Assembly: GCA_947488325.1 (NCBI GenBank)
Contig: CANKYZ010000001.1
Span: 62,001-126,000 of the forward strand
Length of the DNA: 64,000 nt
From: an uncultured Erythrobacter sp.
GTDB taxonomy: Bacteria; Pseudomonadota; Alphaproteobacteria; Sphingomonadales; Sphingomonadaceae
Direction: 5' to 3'
A program made the position numbers and the translations under genes. Shown here piece by piece: positions 35,058 through 42,680 of the stretch (its first letter is position 1; each line of letters starts with the position of its first letter). The notes beneath the pieces were generated by a model. It worked only from the letters and a program-made list of their open reading frames with translations, ran no database searches and had not been told where the DNA came from.

Positions 35058-35635
35058 GGATTGATCTCCTTCGTTTCGTTGGGGGTGGCGGTAATATGCG
35101 GGCGAGCGAACCAGATATGCTCGCCATCGCCGGCTTCATCGGTCCAGACTGGGTTTGCCCGTCCGATCAACTGGCTGCGGGCAACGGGTCCGAAATAGCG
35201 CCCGTCGAAGCTGTCTGGCGCACGGCGGTTCATCACGAAAATTTCATCGGCGGCGATGGTGTGGCAGCCCTGCCAGTCGGGCAGCGGGCGCGCCTGGCTG
35301 TCGAGTGCGCGCACAGCGCCAACCGGTTCGCCATTGATCGTGATAGTGAGCCCCGTGCGACAGACAGTGTCGCCGCGCAGCGCCGCGACCTCTTTCAGCA
35401 GCGGCACCCCGGAAGGCAGATAGCCCCGCTCGGCGAGATAGCTGCGAAGCCTTGACGGTGGTTCGATCGCGACGCGTTCGCCGACATGTAAGCTGGCTGT
35501 CCCGCGAATATGATAAAGCCCGGTCGGCACGCTGGCGGTAGCATTCCAGACAAGAATTCGCGAAAGCGGCAGCGCGGCGCTCACCAAAGTGGCTACGGCA
35601 ACCATGCTAGCGAGAAGGATTGTCCGGCGCTTCAT
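35054..35635 (-). CDS. traF: TraF-like S26 signal peptidase
   Basis: A 193-residue membrane-anchored serine peptidase related to TraF of RP4, where it matures and helps cyclise the pilin. An N-terminal membrane helix (LLASMVAVATLVSAALPLS) precedes the catalytic serine in NATASVPTGLYHI and the lysine region LLKEVAALRGDTVC. The end reads GRYFGPVARSQLIGRANPVW as in the family. Overlaps with both neighbours (DUF2840 and DUF736) indicate one translation unit. Confidence 0.92.
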   Translation of the reverse strand: MKRRTILLASMVAVATLVSAALPLSRILVWNATASVPTGLYHIRGTASLHVGERVAIEPPSRLRSYLAERGYLPSGVPLLKEVAALRGDTVCRTGLTITINGEPVGAVRALDSQARPLPDWQGCHTIAADEIFVMNRRAPDSFDGRYFGPVARSQLIGRANPVWTDEAGDGEHIWFARPHITATPNETKEINP

Positions 35636-36147
35636 GGCTGCAGCCTCCGACGCCGCAGCCAGGCGCGGTGGCGGTTGTGCTCATAGCGGCGTGGCTCCAT
35701 GGCTGCTGCCAGCCTATTATGCGTATGGCGCCAATGATCGGGCGCGACCTCGCACGGATCGACGCCCGCATGTTCGATGGAGTCGATCAGCGCGAACACC
35801 CGGCGAACCTTCGGCCAGCCTCGAACCGACAGCAGCAATTCACCGCCGGGATCGACTTGCGGCAGCGTGGTGTAGGCTTCGCCGCTGTGGACAGCGCGCA
35901 CGATATCGAGCGTCGAGCGGACGGTGCCATAGTCGTTGGACGCCCAGCGTACCAATGCGAAAACCTGCCTTGGCGCATAGCTTTCGATACGGGATCGGCG
36001 GTCGATGATGCGCTCTGTAACGGGCTTGCCGAAGCGCAGCCAGTCCTCACGGTCTCCTTCTCGCCAAACCAGCGTCACATGAGTCAGGGGTGGATCGCTC
36101 TGCTGCGCGCATCGAACGCAGGATGGCGGCATCTCTGTGCCATCCAT
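35632..36147 (-). CDS. DUF2840 family protein
   Basis: A 171-residue protein matching DUF2840, which sits between repA and traF in this family of elements. Marks: LTHVTLVWREGDREDWLRFG, the adjoining TERIIDRRSRIESYAP, and YTTLPQVDPGGELLLSVRGW. The open frame extends upstream to 36324, but that extension runs through the iteron-like repeats and is not family-like. ATG at 36147 was therefore preferred; a start even closer to the DUF is possible. Function unknown. Confidence 0.82.
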   Translation of the reverse strand: MDGTEMPPSCVRCAQQSDPPLTHVTLVWREGDREDWLRFGKPVTERIIDRRSRIESYAPRQVFALVRWASNDYGTVRSTLDIVRAVHSGEAYTTLPQVDPGGELLLSVRGWPKVRRVFALIDSIEHAGVDPCEVAPDHWRHTHNRLAAAMEPRRYEHNRHRAWLRRRRLQP

Positions 36148-36247
36148 GCACAGGCGTTCGGTGGTTAGCAGGAATCGATCAGATTCCTTGTTAGCATTGT
36201 TAAGGGGCGCGGCAGGCCAGCAATTCTGCGGGCTTCCGCACGATTTC

Positions 36248-36313
36248 GGTTCCCGATAGTCTGAACTTTCGGTTCCTGATCGACCGTGTCCGTGGGTTCC
36301 TGATAGTCCGAAC
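36248..36313. repeat. Iteron-like direct repeats beside repA (possible oriV)
   Basis: GGTTCCCGATAGTCTGAAC (36248-36266) and GGTTCCTGATAGTCCGAAC (36295-36313) are 19-base repeats with two differences. A shorter copy, GGTTCCTGATCGAC, lies at 36271-36284. Repeat starts are 23 and 24 bases apart, about two helical turns, the usual spacing of initiator-bound iterons. They lie just beyond the repA stop codon. Confidence 0.65.
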
Positions 36314-36314
36314 A

Positions 36315-37208
36315 TCACATACACTTGCCCACAGGAGGCAGGCGGAGCCTCCGCCGCGCGGCATCAAATGGATCGACCGGAAGCGCGACGAAGTTTAGGC
36401 GCTCGCGGCCCAATTGATGTTCGAGGGTCAGGCAGTAGCCGGGCAGAGGCTGCCGTTTGACGATATCGCGCATTTCGAAGGCGAAGCGTTTGAGCGGCGA
36501 GAGTGCACCTGATTTGAGGTGCAGATGGGCGATATCGAAGCTCCATCCGTTCTTTTGTTTGCCGCCGTGCTTTCGCACGATGCGGTAGAGCCAGCGTTCA
36601 AGCCCGCCAGTGAGCTGGAAGTATGCGGGGTCGATCGTCAGCACGAGCGCGCGGTCGTGCACGCCTTCGTAAAACCAGTCGGGCACGATCATCTCGATGC
36701 CGAGCGCGCGGCCCTTGTCATCGAGCCGTTCGCGCCATTCATTGATCCAGGAGAAGCGGTGGCGGCGGCGCGCGCCGCGCTGGCGGATCGATGTCGCAAT
36801 GCTGGTCGATTGCAGCCGGTCGAGCGCGGCCTTCAACCGGTCATAACCCGCCTTGCCGGTGCCGCGCCGCGTGAAGGCAAGGATTTCGTGGGGCGTAGCA
36901 GCAATAAGCCGCGAGGTCGGCCTTCCGGCATCGCGCGCCTCGACGATCTGGCTGGCCACCCAGATCAGCACATCGGCGTCCCAGATAGTCGCCATGCCAT
37001 GTTCGGCAGTTGCCTCGACGAGGATCGAGACTTCGCCCATGCGAAAATCGATCGGTTTTACGCGCTTGGATTTTGCGAGACTGAAGAACGGCCAGGCCAT
37101 CAGATCCTGCGCATCGCGTGCGGCGATGTCGCCGCCGACACCCGTGAACAGGTCGAGCTGCTGCGCGGCCAAGGTCTGTTTCGGCGCAAAGGTCTGGCGG
37201 GTAGGCAT
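36315..37208 (-). CDS. Replication initiator protein A (RepA-like)
   Basis: A 297-residue plasmid-type replication initiator. Marks: LMAWPFFSLAKSKRVKPIDF, the helix-turn-helix region ATPHEILAFTRRGTGKAGYD followed by LKAALDRLQSTSIATSIR, and FELTGG-like YFQLTGGLERWLYRIVRKHGG in the second winged-helix domain. Such RepA genes on ICEs are thought to allow replication of the excised circle. Iteron-like repeats follow directly. The AlpA-like gene lies 11 bases upstream. Confidence 0.92.
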   Translation of the reverse strand: MPTRQTFAPKQTLAAQQLDLFTGVGGDIAARDAQDLMAWPFFSLAKSKRVKPIDFRMGEVSILVEATAEHGMATIWDADVLIWVASQIVEARDAGRPTSRLIAATPHEILAFTRRGTGKAGYDRLKAALDRLQSTSIATSIRQRGARRRHRFSWINEWRERLDDKGRALGIEMIVPDWFYEGVHDRALVLTIDPAYFQLTGGLERWLYRIVRKHGGKQKNGWSFDIAHLHLKSGALSPLKRFAFEMRDIVKRQPLPGYCLTLEHQLGRERLNFVALPVDPFDAARRRLRLPPVGKCM

Positions 37209-37219
37209 CGATCGGCAAC

Positions 37220-37492
37220 TCAGCGCCGGACGGGACCGGTATAACCATCGATCCGCTTGGCCGGATGGACCACGCCCTTGCCGGGATCGCTGGTCGAACG
37301 GCGCAAGCCTTGTTCAGCCCAGGCATCCAGATCTTCGAGCCGGTAGACGATGCGCCCGCCGAGCTTGCGATAGACCGGCCCGGTCCCATAGCAGCGGTGT
37401 TTTTCAAGCGTGCGCGGCGACAGACCTAGATGCAGAGCAGCATCGGGCGTGCGCAAATAGCGCGGGCGGATCGGGGCGGGAACGGCGTCCAT
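37220..37492 (-). CDS. AlpA/MerR-like HTH protein, probable excisionase-type factor
   Basis: A 90-residue helix-turn-helix protein (RYLRTPDAALHLGLSPRTLE, then YRKLGGRIVYRLEDLDAWAE). This compact winged HTH is shared by AlpA regulators and recombination directionality factors such as RdfS of Mesorhizobium ICEs, where the gene also heads a repA/traF cluster and is the target of the FseA activator. The gene order here (FseA-like pair, this gene, repA, DUF2840, traF) supports the same role. It could also be only a transcription factor. Confidence 0.75.
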   Translation of the reverse strand: MDAVPAPIRPRYLRTPDAALHLGLSPRTLEKHRCYGTGPVYRKLGGRIVYRLEDLDAWAEQGLRRSTSDPGKGVVHPAKRIDGYTGPVRR

Positions 37493-37597
37493 TCAGGTAT
37501 CTCCGCTTAGATTTGGTTGCTGCGGTGCAAGACCGCGGATTGCGGAGTGAGATGGCGCAAAGATGCGCATGATGGGGAGTGACTGAAGTGTAGCGGG
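37493..37597. promoter_or_regulatory. Upstream region of the AlpA-like gene, with nested inverted repeats
   Basis: GCGGT-GCAAG-ACCGC (37522-37536) is enclosed by CTCCGC (37501-37506) and GCGGAG (37542-37547). The nested dyads lie directly upstream of the AlpA-like start and downstream of the FseA-like gene. They are the natural place for activator binding on the excisionase-type operon. No promoter boxes were assigned. Confidence 0.45.
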
Positions 37598-38402
37598 TCA
37601 GACCGCCACCCCTGACGTGGTAGGACGAGCGAAACCGGGGAATGTGCGAAAGCCACCACCGCGCAGGTTCAGCGCGGTTCGCAGCAGGCGGAGCGTGTGA
37701 CGCTTCTCGCCCGAGGCTTTCCATTGCGCACCTTTGAGGGGCTGGGTGTTGCGGTAGACGAGACCGAAAGCGAGTTCGCGAGCGGTCGTGCCCTCGCTCC
37801 GCGCGTCGAGCATTGCCAGCATCAGAGCAAACCTTCGGCGTTGATAGGCACTTGGTGTGAAGGCCGGCGAAGCGCTCAGTGCATTGCGATCGTTACGCGC
37901 ACTCAAGAACCGGAAGAGCGCCTCCGACCGCAACGGAGCAAAGTGATCATCGTGCACCAAGAAGGTCGATGCTGTCGTGCCCTCGGAGTTCGAATGCCAC
38001 AGACGATGGCGAGATCGAGCCAATGTAAGGACGTGATGCAAACCGTCCGAACATGCGCGAGACTGAACTGCACGGCAGGTTGGCAGGTCGGCAAAGTCCG
38101 ATGCGTCCTCGCATCCTGAATGAATGACGATAGTTCCCAGCACTTTCGGTGACCAGTGCGCCGGTTCATTCTCTGCCGATTGTGTTGGATCGCAGGGGAA
38201 AGCTCAGGCCCCATCGCCGAGCCAGGCCCTCCCTTTCTTCCTGAGCATGAAGAGGATCTTCAGCGACGCGTTCCTCGGTCCGCTCGAAGTCGCTGGTGTA
38301 ATCGGGATTGCGCCGCAGGAATTCCTGCGCGAAATCGGCATAATCATGGGCTTCGAATTGCTCCGCATAGTCAGCCGAGCGCCAGGATTTCTCTCCCGAC
38401 AT
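37598..38402 (-). CDS. FseA-like activator, DUF6499-DUF2285 split by a +1 frameshift
   Basis: Two frames encode one family protein. The first (38402 to 38166, 78 aa, DUF6499) reads SADYAEQFEAHDYADFAQEF and ends soon after RRWGLSFP. The second (to 37598) continues with CDPTQSAENEPAHWSPKVLG and carries the DUF2285 part (SAYQRRRFALMLAMLDARSE). At the junction the mRNA reads UUU CCC CUG CGA. Slipping +1 on CCC C gives UUU CCC (C) UGC GAU and a full protein of about 267 residues. In Mesorhizobium ICEs a programmed +1 frameshift fuses two such genes into FseA, the activator of the excisionase gene. A disrupted gene or read error remains possible. Confidence 0.72.
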
Positions 38403-38559
38403 CGCGACCTCCTGCCACTGGGAGCATACTCAAGGCGAAGGCTTTGACAGGAAGTATCTCTACGGAAGGGGCCAATTCTTCCGGCTGCTGCTCTAAAAAG
38501 GCCACCCAATTGGTGCGGACAAATACTTAAGAGATGCCGCGCTAGTGAGGCGCTTGGAA

Positions 38560-38817
38560 CTAATTCCGTGACAGCAATTGGGTGTATCCGCTCTTCGCCA
38601 TCCAGCGGGCGCGGTCGAGATGGGCATCATGCACCGACTTCGCGCGCTGCGGATCAGCCAACGGATCGATGCCGAAGACGAGCTTCGCGATTTCGCGCCA
38701 ATCCGCATCGTCCGCAGCAGCATCCAAAAGGCGCAGATAGGTTACGAAGTGCTGCTCGTCATAATCGGTGACGCTATCGGACACCGGCGGGCTTTCCAGA
38801 AAATCAGGCGTGTTCAT
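38560..38817 (-). CDS. Small DUF2285-type protein, QseM-like antiactivator
   Basis: An 85-residue protein with SVTDYDEQHFVTYLRLLDAA, DWREIAKLVFGIDPLADPQR and a stretch of conserved alanine/arginine (AHLDRARWMAKSGY). This short family is found beside the FseA-like genes of alphaproteobacterial ICEs. In Mesorhizobium the corresponding QseM protein binds and silences FseA and TraR, and its gene is divergent from qseC. The same arrangement is seen here with the Xre gene at 39046. The assignment rests on size, family and gene order. Confidence 0.72.
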   Translation of the reverse strand: MNTPDFLESPPVSDSVTDYDEQHFVTYLRLLDAAADDADWREIAKLVFGIDPLADPQRAKSVHDAHLDRARWMAKSGYTQLLSRN

Positions 38818-38997
38818 ATCAGCGCTGTTGTACTGCCTTCCCCTAAAGCCCGTTCACTATAGCACAATCGGCGGGCTTGTCGCGCGAGGCAATCCACTAC
38901 TTCCAAGTGGGGACACCGATATTCCGTTCGGGGCATAACCAGGCAACGCGTGATAAGCTCCCAATTGCGCGGCATTTCCGTCATTTAGTGTGTTTCA

Positions 38998-39023
38998 GAG
39001 TATACTCCGTGGTTAAATACTCT
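38998..39023. promoter_or_regulatory. Putative QseC-like operator
   Basis: GAGTATACTC (38998-39007) is a perfect 10-base palindrome, extended to AGAGTATACTC, and a second half site AATACTCT lies at 39016-39023. They are 23-48 bases upstream of the Xre gene within the divergent qseM-qseC-like intergenic region. Two sites of different strength are known to set the switch in the Mesorhizobium system. Confidence 0.55.
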
Positions 39024-39045
39024 GCAATGGTGATGTGTCGCAAGC

Positions 39046-39267
39046 ATGAGCTTGCGAGAGACTTTTGCTGCCAATCTGCGACGGGCGCGCAAAGCGGCGG
39101 GTCTGTCGCAGGAAGAACTCGCGCACCGAGCGCAGATCGACCGGACCTATGTCAGCAGTCTGGAACGCTGCCAGTATGCGGTGTCGCTGGACCTGATCGA
39201 AAAGCTCGCGGAGCAGCTCGGCATCGAGCCCTTTGAGCTGCTGCAAAAACCTAGCTCGGGCAACTAA
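39046..39267 (+). CDS. Xre-family regulator, QseC-like
   Basis: A 73-residue protein that is almost only a Cro/CI helix-turn-helix: MSLRETFAANLRRARKAAGL, then SQEELAHRAQIDRTYVSSLE and DLIEKLAEQLGIEPFELLQK. It is divergent from the QseM-like gene with palindromic sites between them. In the Mesorhizobium counterpart, QseC represses or activates qseM and itself depending on concentration, making excision a rare all-or-none event. The same role is inferred here. Confidence 0.82.
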   Translation: MSLRETFAANLRRARKAAGLSQEELAHRAQIDRTYVSSLERCQYAVSLDLIEKLAEQLGIEPFELLQKPSSGN

Positions 39268-39278
39268 ACATAGAAATA

Positions 39279-39305
39279 GCCCCGCCCGGCGCTGCCGGGC
39301 GGGGC
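39279..39305. terminator. GC-rich hairpin between convergent genes
   Basis: A perfect 12-base stem (GCCCCGCCCGGC / GCCGGGCGGGGC) with a 3-base loop lies between the ends of the QseC-like and DUF736 genes. There is no long T run on either side, so it may be a weak bidirectional terminator. Confidence 0.55.
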
Positions 39306-39318
39306 GATGTGGCGAAGA

Positions 39319-39642
39319 TCACTCGCCATTCGGCTTGCGGCTGCGCGACCAGATCAGGCTGTGATTCTCGCCATCGTCGTCGGCGAAGAGGTTTGCGTAG
39401 ATCGGGGCGACGAAGCTCGGATCGTCGAGCTTGACCGAGAGATAGTCGCGACCTTCCTGGCTCTGCTTGCTCCAGGCGGCACCGATTTCAGCGCGGCCGA
39501 CGAAGACCCGGTGGGAGGGTGCGTTTTCGCTTGCCTGTTCGCTCTCGGCGACGATGCGCACATTCTTCTGCTGCACGCTCATGGTGACGATCTCGCCCTT
39601 GAAGCCGGTGGTCGTGGTGGTGAAATTGCCGATATTGGCCAT
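39319..39642 (-). CDS. DUF736 family protein, second copy
   Basis: A 107-residue DUF736 protein: MANIGNFTTTTTGFKGEIVT, PSHRVFVGRAEIGAAWSK and a final LIWSRSRKPNGE. It is closer to the common DUF736 pattern than the copy at 34725. Start chosen at the ATG preceded by AAGGAAC. Upstream lies a long non-coding GC-rich stretch with a strong hairpin at 39769-39828. The function of the family is unknown. Confidence 0.88.
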   Translation of the reverse strand: MANIGNFTTTTTGFKGEIVTMSVQQKNVRIVAESEQASENAPSHRVFVGRAEIGAAWSKQSQEGRDYLSVKLDDPSFVAPIYANLFADDDGENHSLIWSRSRKPNGE

Positions 39643-40162
39643 GATGAAGTTCCTTTCGCTTGTGTTCGAACCTGCGCCCATCGCAGCCTCGATGGCTGGA
39701 TACGGGCGGCTGTGCGGGGACGGCGCATCCCGCCAGGGACCGCAGCGTCAGCGAAGGACGGCAGCGGTCGCGGCTATTTTGCTTCGCGCTGCAAAGAGCG
39801 CGTCAGCGCTCGGCGGAAAATAGCCGCGCACCGCGCCGTTGCGCCCAAGGCCCCGCAAGGGCGAAGCCCGTCCGCCGCCAGACAGGCCATGAACGAGGCA
39901 GCCGGTGGGACTGGTTAAATGCTTTTGCGACAGGGGTCTGAGCTGGCCAAATCCGACATCGCCATCACGATCCGCAACAAGGACGGAATCGCCCATAACC
40001 GTGAAGACGGCAGAACTTGTTTTCGTCCAAAGTGAACATGCGCGTTCCCAGCTCGCCTACTAAGCCGGTCGAAGGCACCCGAAGTCGGTGCCTACGGGAT
40101 AGCCGAGCCGCGTCGCGAGTGGCAGTCATGTATGATCCGCAATGCTTTGTCCCTGAACTTGC
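39643..40162. other. Gene-free stretch with a long hairpin (39769-39828)
   Basis: About 520 bases without a convincing gene. The main structure is a 12-base perfect inverted repeat (CGCGGCTATTTT at 39769-39780 and AAAATAGCCGCG at 39817-39828) enclosing an inner dyad GCGCTG...CAGCGC. It could form a long stem in RNA or single-stranded DNA. The rest (39830-40160) shows nothing I can name. Confidence 0.55.
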
Positions 40163-40606
40163 TCACACGCTTGATGACGCAAGCGCACTCTTTCCGGATT
40201 CGCTGCGGCCCAATGCCAGCGCGCGCATAGCCGCCGTGCCGCCGAGCAGCGCAGCCGAGGCCAAGCTCAGCACGTCCACCATTGTGCCTTCATCTATAAC
40301 CGCGGCAGTGACACCGCGCGCGGCAAAATATCCGGCTATTCCGGCCGGTAGGGCAAGCATTGCGATACCGGCGATGCGTAGCGGAAGCGCGCGCGATTGA
40401 GACAGAAGCTGCACTATGACGAGCGCCGCGATCGCGCCGCCTATTCCTGCCAGCGCACTAAGCGCCAGCCCGCTCTGCACATGAAAAATCCACCAGGCCA
40501 ACGTTCCGCCACACCAAAGCGGTAGAGCATGGATAGCGAGGGAATAGAGCAGCCGCGCGCACAGCACGGCGGCAATGAGAACAAGCAAGGTGGCAATGAC
40601 GATCAT
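40163..40606 (-). CDS. Hypothetical membrane protein (147 aa)
   Basis: Not recognised. Starting at MIVIATLLVLIAAVL, preceded by AAAGGA, it has about four hydrophobic segments: residues 1-20, 30-42, 48-66 (ALSALAGIGGAIAALVIVQL) and 72-90 (IAGIAMLALPAGIAGYFAA). A further hydrophobic part lies near residue 105. Proteins of this layout occur between the DUF736 and parB genes of similar elements. A longer start at 40621 (MKGRP) is possible. Confidence 0.65.
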   Translation of the reverse strand: MIVIATLLVLIAAVLCARLLYSLAIHALPLWCGGTLAWWIFHVQSGLALSALAGIGGAIAALVIVQLLSQSRALPLRIAGIAMLALPAGIAGYFAARGVTAAVIDEGTMVDVLSLASAALLGGTAAMRALALGRSESGKSALASSSV

Positions 40607-40753
40607 GGGGCGTCCTTTCATGGCGAATACTCGCCGGACGCACCTGCCGCCTCCTCCACGGTGCTTTCCGATGGCGGTATCGTAACCCAGCCAGCCCCAC
40701 GGCACAATGCGGGCAGCGGGGCTGACCCGCTACCCGCACCGTTTTATCGCGTA

Positions 40754-42541
40754 TCAAGCCGCCAGCGGTTCGGCTTCGTCGTCGGCCAATTCGGTTTCTT
40801 CTGGGTCTTGACCACTCTCCGAACTTTCATCTTCGCTTTCGACCAACCACTTCGCGCGCTGCGCAGCCGCGACCGTCGCAACGCCGCCGCGCTCGGTATA
40901 GGCGGAAGGCGGAAACGCCATCCAGCGCGGCACCCAGCGTTCGGTCTTGGGCCGCTCGTTCGCACCTGTCAGGTGATCGGCAATCAGACCTTTCAGCGTC
41001 TTGCCGGTTTCGGTAGCATTGGCGCTGGCGACTGTTTCCCCGCCAACTTCGGCAAGCAGCGCGACCAGCACCTGCTTGTCGCGCAAAAGGGCGAAGAACG
41101 CTTCATCGGCTTGCCAGTGATCGGCCATGTCGATGGACAGATGCTCGCCGAGATATTCGACCGCCTCGCTGCCGATAGAGAGCGTTTCGGCCATGACTAA
41201 TGCCAGCACCCGCATCACTTCGTCGTCGTCCAGTGCCAGCAGCCGGTGGAGCACCGGAACGAGGTCCGAACCATAGCGGTCCTCGCACACCGTCTCGCGC
41301 TCGCTGTCGAAATCCAACAGGTCGAGCACCGCGCGCCGCCCTTCGGCCAGCGCCTGCACAGTCGGGCTGGCGGCGTGGCTTGCCGCCGTTTTTTCGTTGC
41401 GGCTTGGGGTATTGGCAGGCTTGACGCTCCAGAGCGGCGATCCGGCAATCGCATGGGCGACCATCACGCGCAGCGCGAGCGAGGGTTCGCCGAGCAGGCC
41501 CGCACTCACCGCCGCATGGCGGTGCAAGTCGATATAGGTTGCGAGCGTTGAGGTCAGTTCGGGACGCGCGGGCTTCTCTTCCTCGCCGCGCGCACGGCGC
41601 TCCGCCGCCTGCGCTTCGCGCCGCGACACCAGCCCCTCGTGAAAGACGACTTCTCCATTCGCGCGCAGCTGAACATAGACGCGCCCGCCCTTGCTCTTGG
41701 GTGCGCGCTCATATTCCCAACTGCAAAACTGCTCGATAGGCGGAACGATCACGACATCGGCCCAGCCCGCTTCGAGATAGGCGACCTTGCGCGCCTCGAC
41801 CTCGGCCATCTGCGCTTCCCAAAAGGCATCGCTTTCGCTGAAATAGCCGTCCTCGCCGAACAGGTCGGCAACGATCTGGCCGGAATAGGTTTCGAGGTCG
41901 AACAGCGCGACCGAAGTCGCAATAGATGCACCGCCGAACAGCCAGCCTTTGAGCTGACTGCCGCGCGGGGCATAGGCTTCTTCGTCCTCGAACAGCGCCA
42001 GCCACGCTTTTTGCTGCGCCTTGCTGGCGAGCGTCAGGTGGCGGATGGTCGCTGCATCCACTTCTTCGGAGCGGTAGGCTTCGCGGATACGCGGCAACAG
42101 ATTGCCGAGCGCAAGGATGCGCTTCACCTGCAATTCGGTAAGCGCAAAGGTCGCGGCAATATCCTCGACGCTGCGCCCTTCCTTGACGAGGCGAGTGAAG
42201 CTCTCCCACTGCGTGACCTCGTCGGGGTCTTCGCGCAGCAAATTCTCGATCATCGAGATTTCGAGCGCTTCGGCATCGTCTTCTTCGCCAAGCACAATGC
42301 AGGGCAATTCGCGCGCATCGTCCTCGTCCTTTGCGGCCTCGACGCTCGCATAATAGCGCCGCTTGCCAGCCAATATCTCGAAATGGTCGGGTTTGCCGTT
42401 CGGACGCACGAAGAGCGGCGAAAGCACACCGCGCGCCTTCACCGATGGCAAGATGTCGCTGACATCGGGTTTCCTGCGTCCTCGCCGCATGTTGATGGTG
42501 GATACGCTAAGGTTGTCGAGCGGGATTTCTTCGATCTGCAT
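40754..42541 (-). CDS. ParB/RepB/Spo0J-family protein (large)
   Basis: A 595-residue ParB-like DNA-binding protein. The N-terminal ParB nuclease/CTPase-like fold (PLDNLSVSTINMRRGRRKPD, VRPNGKPDHFEILAGKRRYY, ALEISMIENLLREDPDEVTQ) is followed by a helix-turn-helix (SVEDIAATFALTELQVKRIL) and a long unusual C-terminal region of more than 350 residues. Start set at MQIEEIP because AAGGAG lies 8 bases upstream. There is no parA nearby, so a role in gene control or element maintenance is as likely as partition. The C-terminal acidic tail (EDESSESGQDPEETELADDE) is notable. Confidence 0.88.
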   Translation of the reverse strand: MQIEEIPLDNLSVSTINMRRGRRKPDVSDILPSVKARGVLSPLFVRPNGKPDHFEILAGKRRYYASVEAAKDEDDARELPCIVLGEEDDAEALEISMIENLLREDPDEVTQWESFTRLVKEGRSVEDIAATFALTELQVKRILALGNLLPRIREAYRSEEVDAATIRHLTLASKAQQKAWLALFEDEEAYAPRGSQLKGWLFGGASIATSVALFDLETYSGQIVADLFGEDGYFSESDAFWEAQMAEVEARKVAYLEAGWADVVIVPPIEQFCSWEYERAPKSKGGRVYVQLRANGEVVFHEGLVSRREAQAAERRARGEEEKPARPELTSTLATYIDLHRHAAVSAGLLGEPSLALRVMVAHAIAGSPLWSVKPANTPSRNEKTAASHAASPTVQALAEGRRAVLDLLDFDSERETVCEDRYGSDLVPVLHRLLALDDDEVMRVLALVMAETLSIGSEAVEYLGEHLSIDMADHWQADEAFFALLRDKQVLVALLAEVGGETVASANATETGKTLKGLIADHLTGANERPKTERWVPRWMAFPPSAYTERGGVATVAAAQRAKWLVESEDESSESGQDPEETELADDEAEPLAA

Positions 42542-42626
42542 TTGTATTCTCCTTGGCATTCTCTTGAATGGGTGGCCCCACCCTCGCTTCGGGGGGCGCG
42601 GGTGGCGGAAGGCGGGGCCGGTTGGT

Positions 42627-42656
42627 CCCGCATCGAAGGGACAGGTTCGATGCGGG
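42627..42656. promoter_or_regulatory. Strong inverted repeat between DUF2958 and parB genes
   Basis: CCCGCATCGAA (42627-42637) and TTCGATGCGGG (42646-42656) form a perfect 11-base inverted repeat with an 8-base loop in the gap upstream of the ParB-like gene. It may be an attenuator/terminator hairpin in the minus-strand transcript or a binding site for the ParB-like protein. No T tract follows. Confidence 0.5.
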
Positions 42657-42680
42657 CATCATCCGCCGTGTGTTTGGGGG

